From contig CAZKBK010000001.1 of NCBI GenBank assembly GCA_964551035.1, positions 186,001 through 250,000 of the forward strand: a stretch of 64,000 nt of DNA, given 5' to 3'. Source of the DNA: Chryseosolibacter sp964551035. GTDB taxonomy: Bacteria > Bacteroidota > Bacteroidia > Cytophagales > Cyclobacteriaceae. The notes below the pieces were generated by a model. The model was not told where the DNA came from. It did no database searches and saw nothing but the letters and a program-made list of their open reading frames with translations. The position numbers were made by a program, and so were the translations under genes. Shown piece by piece: positions 15,246 through 22,205 of the stretch. How positions within the stretch are numbered: the first letter of the stretch is position 1; every line of letters begins with the position of its first letter.

Positions 15246-17015
15246 ATGAGGTGGTGGGAAGAACGAAAGCACATATTTGCACGAGAGATAGCGCGATTAA
15301 ATGAAGGGCGCCACGGCAATGGCTTTCGTTTTTTTGTGAAGGACGAGCAATTGTGGTTAGCCGGTACAATCCCTTTGCCCTTGAAAGAAGGCGGTCAGAT
15401 CGATTTTGAATTTGAATTGAGGTATCCGAAAAACTATCCTTTCTCGGTGCCATTCGTGTATCCGAAGGGCAGGGAAAAAAATTGGGTCGGAAATCACCAG
15501 TTTATTAGTACGGCCTTCTGTTTAGACGTCCGCGAAAAAACGTGGTCGTCTTCCATGACTGCGGTTGATATTCTGGAAAGCCTTGAGCGATTGTTGCTGG
15601 CCGCCCTTGATGTGGTCTTGAAGAAGACCGATAAGTTGGAAGTGTATGAACAGGAAGAGCCAACGAAGCTCGATCTTATCCGCCAGAAGATAAGGTGCGT
15701 CGTCCCGTTTCCATTCGATACCGGAACAGCCTCGTCGGGAGAATTCAAGTTCCATCAAACGCTCGATTGGAATGACACAAGGTTAATAGTAACTCCGGAG
15801 ATGGACTTTAATGCGGATACCCTTAAGAATGAGTACTTTATTCTTTGGTTTCTTCAACTTTGGTCACCCAAGAAAGGTGTGTGGGTGAAAGCTACACTTG
15901 AGCAACTTCAGCGAATGGTTTTCAAGACCGATGAAAACACATTGGGTGTTTTCTTGTCGGAACAGAAGCTGGTTACCCCTGACGATTACGCCAAATGGTG
16001 TGAGCCTAAGGATGAGAGTAAGTACCTGCTTTTCTTTGTGGACGATCGTGCCGTGCTACTTGCTCAACGCAACAGTAAGAGCGACAAGATTGAATACTTT
16101 GGATGTTATAATCAGGATTTTTCAAAAATTTATTCCAGGCTACCTTCAGTCGGACGTGAAAATCGGTTCGATGAAAAACGGGTAGCGGTGATTGGCTGCG
16201 GCTCGGGCGGTAGTGCTGTAGCAGTGGAACTTGTTAAAGCTGGCGTATCTAAATTGGTGTTGATCGATGACGAATACCTTACCGTTGAGAATATAAGCAG
16301 GCACGAGTGCGATGTACACGATGTCGGGCTAAAGAAGATCCATGCCTTAAGAAACAAGCTTCGTCGCATAAATCCGAAAGCGGATATTGAATGCCTGGAC
16401 AACAGGATCGACGTGATTGAAAATGAAGTCGCAGAGAAACTTGAGGACTGCCAACTGGTGATCAATGCTACTGCAACCGCTGAGGAAATCATCAATGAAT
16501 TCTGTTGGACCAAGGGTATCGCCTCCATCCATCCAAAGGTTTACCCCCTGGGTTTCGGAGGAGAAATTGTCAGAATTCTTCCCGGTGTAACGCCATGTTT
16601 CGAATGCATGCACCATTTGCTATCGGATGTTCTTAAAGAGCAACCTGGCTTCAGTGATTTTCCATCGATGGAGATCAAAAATTACAATCAAACTAAAGAA
16701 GGCGAATCTCTACCAACACCATCACTCAGCGTAGACGCGAAATTTATTTCCCTTTTCGTCGCAAAGATGGCACTGGCAGTGATCCATGCCCCTGATATGA
16801 AGGATGTTCCTGGCTCTAATATTATTCTTTGGGGAAATGATAGACGATGGATCTTCGACCAGGAATTCGAGTGCCTGAAAATGGACACATCGAGTTTTGA
16901 ATCTTTTCCGAATTGCATTGTCTGTTTTGGAGATAGTCATATTGAACAAGAACTGGGACTGAGCTATGACGAAATAACAAAACTCGTAACTTCGGTTGAA
17001 ATCGATAATGGGTAA
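15246..17015 (+). CDS. cap2: Cap2: E2-E1 ubiquitin-transfer-like fusion
   Basis: A 589-aa fusion. Residues about 1-130 form an E2 (UBC-like) domain with YPKNYPFSVPFVYP (60-73) and the catalytic cysteine C92 in STAFCLDVREKTW. Residues about 300-560 form a ThiF/E1 adenylation domain: VAVIGCGSGGSAVAVEL (313-329), VLIDDEYLTVENISRH (338-353), and the cysteine-bearing VTPCFECMHHLL (448-459). Cap2 conjugates the C-terminus of the CD-NTase to target proteins and so primes it for signalling. An added middle segment (130-300) links the domains. It overlaps cap3 by 8 bases. Confidence 0.94.
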   Translation: MRWWEERKHIFAREIARLNEGRHGNGFRFFVKDEQLWLAGTIPLPLKEGGQIDFEFELRYPKNYPFSVPFVYPKGREKNWVGNHQFISTAFCLDVREKTWSSSMTAVDILESLERLLLAALDVVLKKTDKLEVYEQEEPTKLDLIRQKIRCVVPFPFDTGTASSGEFKFHQTLDWNDTRLIVTPEMDFNADTLKNEYFILWFLQLWSPKKGVWVKATLEQLQRMVFKTDENTLGVFLSEQKLVTPDDYAKWCEPKDESKYLLFFVDDRAVLLAQRNSKSDKIEYFGCYNQDFSKIYSRLPSVGRENRFDEKRVAVIGCGSGGSAVAVELVKAGVSKLVLIDDEYLTVENISRHECDVHDVGLKKIHALRNKLRRINPKADIECLDNRIDVIENEVAEKLEDCQLVINATATAEEIINEFCWTKGIASIHPKVYPLGFGGEIVRILPGVTPCFECMHHLLSDVLKEQPGFSDFPSMEIKNYNQTKEGESLPTPSLSVDAKFISLFVAKMALAVIHAPDMKDVPGSNIILWGNDRRWIFDQEFECLKMDTSSFESFPNCIVCFGDSHIEQELGLSYDEITKLVTSVEIDNG

Positions 17016-17457
17016 GATCATCTTTAGCTTAACCGAACCAGTGAAAGTGAAGCTGACGGAGGCGCTTCACAAATACGGCGACTTCGAGATAGGTGGAGTG
17101 TTGATCGGAAAGAAAATAGACGAGAACAGTTTTGAGATTGTTGATGCGTCAGTTTCGGATGAAGATAAGAGATTCTCATTTGTAAGCTTCATCCGCGGAA
17201 CGAAGAAATCCGAACGGCTATTAAAACAACATTTCCGCAAAGGTACAGGTTACTATATCGGCGAATGGCATTCACATCCGAGGTTTTCCCTCAATCCGAG
17301 CCTGGCAGACATCCGTACGATGTTAGGGATCTTGCACGATTCGAGTTACGGCGTTTCTTTTGCCATCTTACTGATCGTTCATATTGCGCACAGTGAAATG
17401 AAGCACAAAGGATTTTTGTTTCATAAGGATTTAAAAGAAATAGTACCGCTGGAATAG
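17008..17457 (+). CDS. cap3: Cap3: JAMM-family deconjugating peptidase
   Basis: A 149-aa JAB/JAMM isopeptidase. The metal site is visible: glutamate in FEIGGVLIG (about residues 29-37), then EWHSHPRFSLNPSLADIR (about 87-104) with His-x-His, Ser and Asp. Cap3 reverses Cap2-made conjugates of the CD-NTase. The frame opens with TTG at 16996, but ATG 17008 gives the family-like start MGKIIFSL and overlaps the cap2 stop by 8 bases, suggesting coupled translation. Last gene of the operon. Confidence 0.92.
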   Translation: MGKIIFSLTEPVKVKLTEALHKYGDFEIGGVLIGKKIDENSFEIVDASVSDEDKRFSFVSFIRGTKKSERLLKQHFRKGTGYYIGEWHSHPRFSLNPSLADIRTMLGILHDSSYGVSFAILLIVHIAHSEMKHKGFLFHKDLKEIVPLE

Positions 17458-17899
17458 TAATTTCACCGATAAGGGTCTTTAGCACGGGAGATCATCGGTT
17501 TTATTTGATGTTGCAGCCGGACGTGACTTGACGCTCTTATTTCAGCTTCAATTTGTCTTCTGAAGAGAGTGCTACTTGATTTTCAAAGTCCTAATACTAA
17601 CTAAGCTGTTAGACTGGTAGGCTGGGAACCCCTTCGCACTTCAATTCCTATTGCTTTTTAACTTGGCATTTGCAACGTTTACTGCGAACTCAAAAAAGAC
17701 TTTCATAGCCTTTGTAAATTGAAATGTATTTTCCGTTGTGCCTCAAGACATTTTTCCTGTGCCTATGTCGATAAATGAATCAAAATCCTCCACGGATGTT
17801 TTTTTCAAGTATTTCTTATTTGGACGATTGACGCATCATTTCTAAAGTTTCAGATATGTTAAATGATCGCTAAAACGCTTCTCCACTTAAGGTGTTTGA
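17458..17899. other. Non-coding, AT-rich stretch between cap3 and the primase
   Basis: No gene is apparent in these 442 bases. On the minus strand, 17743-17835 encodes an isolated run of about 30 residues ending DFDSFIDIGTGKMS before a stop; it reads like a protein C-terminus and may be a remnant of a decayed element gene. A stretch near 17631 (GGGAACCCCTTCGCACTTC) faintly resembles the 3' part of structured element B. Both observations are weak. Confidence 0.4.
17465..17503 (+). terminator. Possible terminator after cap3
   Basis: ACCGAT (17465-17470) pairs with ATCGGT (17494-17499) and is followed by TTTTATTT, 8 bases after the cap3 stop codon. The loop is long (23 bases), so this is a weak call. 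Confidence 0.4.
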
Positions 17900-18832
17900 T
17901 TATCGAATACCCAATGATCGTTTGATTTTTCTTTCCAGGCGTGGCTTACCCAACTGGTAAAGCAGCCAATCATTGACGTCTTTGTGATCCTGATACAGAC
18001 AGGAAAAATTCTTAGCGGGAACCCCTGAACTTAATATGGCTTCTGTTGTTTTTATACCGCTGGCATCATTGTCCAGGAACAGGTTTGCCTGCTTGTATTC
18101 CTTTAGAATGTCCATGCTTTTCGATAGGTTGCTGTTGGAATTCAGCACCAGAAAATCCGTATCGATTGTTCCCTGTTTGATAGTCAGAAAAGAAAGGAAA
18201 TCCATAAATCCTTCGAGTCCCGTAATCCACTCGAAACCATTACGGATGAGGGTAATGTCTTTGGGCGAAGACGAACATTTGAACAACGGATTGCTCAGTT
18301 CATACCCGCCGGATTGGTTTTCGAATCCGACCGAAAAATAGTGTCTGTCCTGTATTTTGAAGTACACTTCTTTACAGTATCGGCGGGCCGTGGCAAGGTC
18401 TATTCCCCTTGAATCCAGGTACGCGGTAAGGGCCGGATTGTTACCAATCTCTTGGATATGCCGTATTTCAACCTTTGATTCATCGTCCGTACCGTCCGTG
18501 GAGGAAGCACCTGCCGCACTATTGTACGTCCTGACGGCCAGTCTTTGCTGTTGTGCCTGAAAAGAGAAGTGACCTTCCAGGGTTCTGATCACTTCCCGGA
18601 CGTCCTGGGTATCGTACAGGCGGAGGGCGAGGTCAAACAGCGTTCCCCCAACACCGAGCCCGTGATCGTACCACCGGTTGATCCTGGTGTCGACTTTCAA
18701 GGAGGGGGTTCGTTCGGGGGCCCGGATCGGCGATATATACCACCACTGCGACCCCCGTTTCGTTTTAGGGTGGATGCCTTCTTTTGCCAGAAAGTCCACG
18801 ATCGGCTGGTTGTTTAGCTGCTGTATGTTCAT
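17900..18832 (-). CDS. TraP-like DNA primase (CHC2-like plus Toprim)
   Basis: This 310-aa protein has an N-terminal CHC2-like primase domain (about residues 5-80; YISPIRAPERTPSLKV, NRWYDHGLGVGGTLFDLAL) and a Toprim-like domain (about 195-300; EGFMDFLSFL, LNSNSNLSKSM, ANLFLDNDASG). The zinc-binding cysteines of classical CHC2 fingers are absent, as in many mobile-element primases of Bacteroidota. It likely primes DNA synthesis on transferred single strands. It is on the opposite strand to the tra operon and 440 bases beyond the CBASS operon, so the cargo sits between conjugation genes. Confidence 0.87.
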   Translation of the reverse strand: MNIQQLNNQPIVDFLAKEGIHPKTKRGSQWWYISPIRAPERTPSLKVDTRINRWYDHGLGVGGTLFDLALRLYDTQDVREVIRTLEGHFSFQAQQQRLAVRTYNSAAGASSTDGTDDESKVEIRHIQEIGNNPALTAYLDSRGIDLATARRYCKEVYFKIQDRHYFSVGFENQSGGYELSNPLFKCSSSPKDITLIRNGFEWITGLEGFMDFLSFLTIKQGTIDTDFLVLNSNSNLSKSMDILKEYKQANLFLDNDASGIKTTEAILSSGVPAKNFSCLYQDHKDVNDWLLYQLGKPRLERKIKRSLGIR

Positions 18833-19230
18833 GTTGTAGCTGTATTAAGCAATGCATATTCTTTTTTGCTCAAATACTCTTCAACTTCCTGAAATACAGC
18901 GTAAAGCGCTTTTAGAGAGTTCGAAAATGTGTCACTCAGGGCTACAATTAGGTGGAATGATGTGGCGGGGAGTGGTGTTGGGCGCTAAAATCATTCGCAT
19001 CGCAATCTTGAGGTTCTGTGCGCCGGAACCCACTGTCTCCATTGAGGGCTGGATTTGCCTTTTATTGCGGCGGCCCGGAAGCTTCACCTACCCGGAAGTC
19101 TCAAAAGGGAGAGTGTCTTAAAGATCGGTTTCCTGTCGCCACAAATAAGCCGAAGCCCGGAGTTCATTTCGGCGTGTATGCTGACGTCCGTCGTTTGGAA
19201 CATTACCCCTTTACGCGCTCACCCTGTGCC
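18833..19230. other. Gene-free stretch at the probable element/chromosome boundary
   Basis: No coding region is convincing in these 398 bases. Several open frames exist on the plus strand but none has a family-like sequence. No tRNA or tRNA 3' fragment is recognisable. The junction of the conjugative element with the chromosome probably lies here because mobile-element genes stop at 18832 and chromosomal genes start at 19231. Confidence 0.5.
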
Positions 19231-20109
19231 TCAATTCCGCTTTCTTTTCCGTTTCCGCTTTTCATGGAACGCATTCTTCTGCGGTGAGAATTTCCGGGAG
19301 CGTTTGTCCGGGGCGAGTTTCTTTTCATCGATTTCAATGTAACGCGAAATGCCGATGTTCAGGGTGGCGAAAATATCCCTGCGCTTGCCCGGCATGTCAT
19401 AGATCGACTCGTAGGCTTCAACGCGGCTGATGTATTCGTCGGTGCGGCTGTCGAAGAAGGCATAGTTGGCGCGTACGTCGAGGGACACGCGCCAATTTTC
19501 CGACAGATCCCAGTCGGACCGGAACCCTGCCGAGGCGAACACCTGGAAACGTTTGAAATCGTCCCTGGCCAGGACCGCAAGTTCGGATGTTTCCGGAGCG
19601 ATTACGCCGTCGTATTCTACAACGTATGTTGAAGGAAGGATCGGATAGGTTTCCTGGGGAAAGCGATACTTCGCGTAGTTGTGCGTGACCGTTTCTTTGC
19701 CATCCAGCAGGAAACCCACGCCACCACCACCGGCGAGGCTAACGCGAAAGAATGCGAGGTCAATGACGTGGGCTTTCAGGGCGAAGGGCAATGTCGCGTA
19801 ACGCAGGTTCATCCGCCTGGTGCCTTCATGTCCGCCAACGGCGTTTACAATGTGGTGATTCTGGCCGATGTTGATAATTCCCGGCGTGATCACAAAGCCG
19901 AAGGTGGCGAAGTCTACGCCGTAATTTATCCCGATTGGCGCGACCTTGACATCGTACCGCGATTTGTATCTCGGATCGTTAAAAATGCCTTCGTCCCATG
20001 TGTACGTTGAAGTAATCCCGGAAAAAAGGCCCATCGAGATCTCGTAGGGTTGGGCGCACAAAGCGGTTGTGCTGCCAGCCAACAGAAAGATCAGGTAGTA
20101 TCTTGACAT
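19231..20109 (-). CDS. Outer-membrane beta-barrel protein
   Basis: This 292-aa protein has a signal peptide (MSRYYLIFLLAGSTTALCAQ) and alternating hydrophobic and aromatic strands typical of the PorT-like/OMP beta-barrel families of Bacteroidota (for example FRVSLAGGGGVGFLLDGK and FQVFASAGFRSDWDLS). ATG 20109 is chosen because it begins the signal peptide; the frame extends ten codons further. The last strand (IFATLNIGISRYIEI) is followed by about 33 residues ending in an unusual basic run, KRKRKRKRN. That tail lies at the mobile-element boundary and may be recently acquired. Function unknown. Confidence 0.72.
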   Translation of the reverse strand: MSRYYLIFLLAGSTTALCAQPYEISMGLFSGITSTYTWDEGIFNDPRYKSRYDVKVAPIGINYGVDFATFGFVITPGIINIGQNHHIVNAVGGHEGTRRMNLRYATLPFALKAHVIDLAFFRVSLAGGGGVGFLLDGKETVTHNYAKYRFPQETYPILPSTYVVEYDGVIAPETSELAVLARDDFKRFQVFASAGFRSDWDLSENWRVSLDVRANYAFFDSRTDEYISRVEAYESIYDMPGKRRDIFATLNIGISRYIEIDEKKLAPDKRSRKFSPQKNAFHEKRKRKRKRN

Positions 20110-20164
20110 CAAATTACGGGGTTCATCCACATTGGCCATCCGCGCGGCTCAACCCACAAGTAAC

Positions 20165-20185
20165 AAAAAAAAACCGATGCTCGGG
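20165..20185 (-). terminator. Rho-independent terminator downstream of yebC
   Basis: Read on the minus strand, CCGA-GCA-TCGG is followed by nine T. The stem is short (4 bp) but the T-run is long. It lies 24 bases after the yebC stop and before the outer-membrane gene at 20109. Confidence 0.55.
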
Positions 20186-20208
20186 AACCTGAAATCCGGA
20201 ATTCAACT

Positions 20209-20916
20209 TCAGGCGAGGTTATGGTAGACGGTCTGGACATCGTCGTCGCCCTCGAGCGTATCGACAAGTTTGAGCACTTCGTCCTGTTCGCCTTCGCTGA
20301 GTTCTTTCGTGGTATTCGGGATGTATTGAAGTTCCGAGCTCGTGGCTTCGAGTTGATGTGATTCAAGAAACTTCTGCATGGAGCCGAATTCAGTGAACTT
20401 GGTATAAACGATGGTTTCTTCTTCGTTCGTTTCAATATCCTCGGCGCCTGCATCAATGAGATCGAGTTCCAGTTCATCGAGGTTGACCTTGCCCGGTTCG
20501 AACTTAAAAACGCCTTTGCGTTCAAACATGAACACCACCGACCCGGAATTTCCCATGCTTCCGCCATTCTTGGAGAAATGAAGCCTGATATTGGCCACGG
20601 TGCGGGTCGGGTTGTCGGTGGCACATTCTACTACGATCGGCACGCCGTGGGGACCGTAGCCCTCATACACGACTTCCTGAAAATCTTTTTCCTCTTTCGA
20701 GGATGCGCGCTTGATCGCCGCCTCAACCCGGTCTTTGGGCATGTTGGCACCCTTTGCATTTTGAATTGCCATCCGAAGTTTCGGATTGTGTTCCGGGTGA
20801 GGCCCCCCTTGTTTTACCGCAATGGCGATATCCTTGCCGATACGCGTGAAGGCTTTGGCCATCCGGTCAAAGCGCGCAAACATCTTATGCTTTCGTTTTT
20901 CAAATATGCGACCCAT
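20209..20916 (-). CDS. YebC/PmpR-family protein
   Basis: This 235-aa protein matches the YebC family along its length: MGRIFEKRKHKMFARFDRMA at the start, FTRIGKDIAIAVKQGGPHPE (about 23-42), IQNAKGANMPKDRVEAAIK (about 51-69), YEGYGPHGVPIVVECATDN (about 84-102) and NGGSMGNSGSVVFMFERKG. The family acts as a transcriptional regulator and/or translation factor that helps ribosomes at difficult peptide stretches. The open frame continues upstream to 21414, but the family start is ATG 20916. It is flanked by a terminator downstream. Confidence 0.95.
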   Translation of the reverse strand: MGRIFEKRKHKMFARFDRMAKAFTRIGKDIAIAVKQGGPHPEHNPKLRMAIQNAKGANMPKDRVEAAIKRASSKEEKDFQEVVYEGYGPHGVPIVVECATDNPTRTVANIRLHFSKNGGSMGNSGSVVFMFERKGVFKFEPGKVNLDELELDLIDAGAEDIETNEEETIVYTKFTEFGSMQKFLESHQLEATSSELQYIPNTTKELSEGEQDEVLKLVDTLEGDDDVQTVYHNLA

Positions 20917-20987
20917 GTGGACAACGTGTTGTGGGGCGCAAAATAACATTGACGGGCAGAAAGCGCAACGATCACCCCTACAAACGG

Positions 20988-22187
20988 CTATGATTTCACG
21001 GATTGGGCGCTCACGTGCGCGCGTTGGGCCTTTTCCCAGATCACAGACTGTTGACCGCTGAGGTATCGGGCCAGGCCCGCGTACACGGAAAGGTTCATCA
21101 CCGTGAAGTAGTAGGGCAGGAAAAAGCCCCGGATGGGCACCCTGCGTTTTCTGAGCAGGTGGCCGGCGACGGCCAGCGCGTAGAACAGGAACTGACCCAC
21201 CATCGTCATCGCGTAGAACGCGGCGCCTTGCCATGCTAGGAATGCGTTGCAGACGAGTATCACCGGAAGAAAAAACGGTGTCAGCGTCCATCGCAACACG
21301 CGATGAGAGACGTATTGAAAAGAGAGCATGCCATACCGCAGTGGATTCAGCAGATAACGCAAGCGCGACATCGCCTGAAATCCGCCGGCGCAAATCCGGA
21401 CTTTTCTTTTCCACTCTTCGTCGACCGACACCGAGGCGGCTTCCATGGCAAGCGCCTCGGGTTCATAGGCAAACCGGTATCCCCGTGCGGCAATCTCCAG
21501 CGAGAGCACAAAATCCTCGATGATGGTCCCTTCGTCCGGAGGCTGATAGAGCGCCGTTCGGACTGAAAACAATTCTCCCGCCGCGCCGACAATCGAGTAA
21601 ACGTCGGAGTCCTTTTGCTTGAGATAAGATTCGTATTTCCAGTATAAGCCTTCACCCGACCCCGGTGCGCTGCCCTGCGCATCGTCCGTGATCCTTTTCT
21701 CTCCGGCCACCCCACCTACGGAGGGGTCTGCGTAATGACGCACCAATTTTCGAAGGGCGTTTTTGTTGATGAAGGTATTCGCGTCCGAAAAAACCACGAT
21801 CGGCGATTTCACGAATGGCATTACCCTGTTCACCGCGTGGATCTTACCCTTCCTGGTCGCTTCGTGAAACAGCCTTACGGCACGAAATTTTTTTACGATC
21901 TCACGGGTGTGGTCTGTCGATCCATCCGTGACAATGAAGACTGATAATTTGTCTTTCGGATAGTCAAGCATCATGGTGTTGGTGATCTTGTCTCCGATAA
22001 ACGTTTCTTCATTGTACGCGGCGATTACCATGGTGACTTCGGGCAACTGATCGTCACTGCCGGTAAGGCAGGGCCTGGCAGTCCGTCTTACTTGTGCCAG
22101 GAGGCTGATGACAAGGCCATACCCGATGTATGTGTAGAAGATTACCAGAAGACCAATCCAAAAGATAACGGTGAGAAATGTGGTCAT
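20988..22187 (-). CDS. Family 2 glycosyltransferase, membrane-bound
   Basis: A 399-aa protein with an N-terminal membrane helix (about residues 4-26), a GT2 catalytic domain (VTMVIAAYNEETFIGDK at about 50-66, VTDGSTDHTRE at 86-96, VVFSDANTFINK at about 130-141, TIIEDFVLSLEIAARGY at 219-235) and three to four C-terminal membrane segments (about 300-385). This is the layout of processive or polyprenyl-linked GT2 enzymes in surface polysaccharide synthesis. It is divergent from the giant surface protein; their start codons are 18 bases apart. The substrate is unknown. Confidence 0.85.
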   Translation of the reverse strand: MTTFLTVIFWIGLLVIFYTYIGYGLVISLLAQVRRTARPCLTGSDDQLPEVTMVIAAYNEETFIGDKITNTMMLDYPKDKLSVFIVTDGSTDHTREIVKKFRAVRLFHEATRKGKIHAVNRVMPFVKSPIVVFSDANTFINKNALRKLVRHYADPSVGGVAGEKRITDDAQGSAPGSGEGLYWKYESYLKQKDSDVYSIVGAAGELFSVRTALYQPPDEGTIIEDFVLSLEIAARGYRFAYEPEALAMEAASVSVDEEWKRKVRICAGGFQAMSRLRYLLNPLRYGMLSFQYVSHRVLRWTLTPFFLPVILVCNAFLAWQGAAFYAMTMVGQFLFYALAVAGHLLRKRRVPIRGFFLPYYFTVMNLSVYAGLARYLSGQQSVIWEKAQRAHVSAQSVKS

Positions 22188-22205
22188 GAAGGGATTGGTT
22201 TTTGG

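Larger units (their letters stand above)
12177..17457 (+). other. Type II CBASS anti-phage operon with SAVED-peptidase effector
   Basis: Four genes in one direction with gaps of 14 bases, 1 base and an 8-base overlap: SAVED-metallopeptidase fusion, CD-NTase, Cap2 (E2-E1) and Cap3 (JAMM). The Cap2/Cap3 pair defines type II CBASS. In known systems the CD-NTase makes a cyclic oligonucleotide upon infection, a SAVED protein binds it and unleashes its effector domain, and Cap2/Cap3 prime and reverse conjugation of the CD-NTase. Here the effector is upstream of the synthase and carries a peptidase-like rather than nuclease domain. Confidence 0.88.
1..18840. mobile_element. Integrative conjugative element (partial): tra module plus defence cargo
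   Basis: The stretch holds a Bacteroides-type conjugation gene series in canonical order (TraI, TraJ, TraK, TraL position, TraM, TraN), an ArdC antirestriction protein, a RadC-like protein and a TraP-like primase, with a CBASS defence operon between the RadC-like gene and the primase. The left part of the element (TraG ATPase, relaxase, coupling protein) must lie before base 1. No integrase and no obvious attachment repeat is visible, so the right end is placed only approximately, after the primase start (18832) and before the chromosomal outer-membrane gene at 19231. Genes beyond this point are ordinary chromosomal ones. The element could be intact or decayed; the window cannot tell. Confidence 0.72.

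Noticed and set aside
17621..17650. Possible third copy of the structured non-coding element
   Set aside because: Only GGGAACCCC and GCACTTC resemble copy B; the first core half and a flanking stem are missing.
18833..19230. tRNA gene or attachment site at the element's right end
   Set aside because: No cloverleaf, no TTCRANY-like segment with pairing arms and no partner repeat visible in the window.
20917..21414. N-terminal extension of the YebC frame to 401 codons
   Set aside because: The extension lies over the neighbouring glycosyltransferase gene in another frame; YebC proteins start at the MGRIF methionine.
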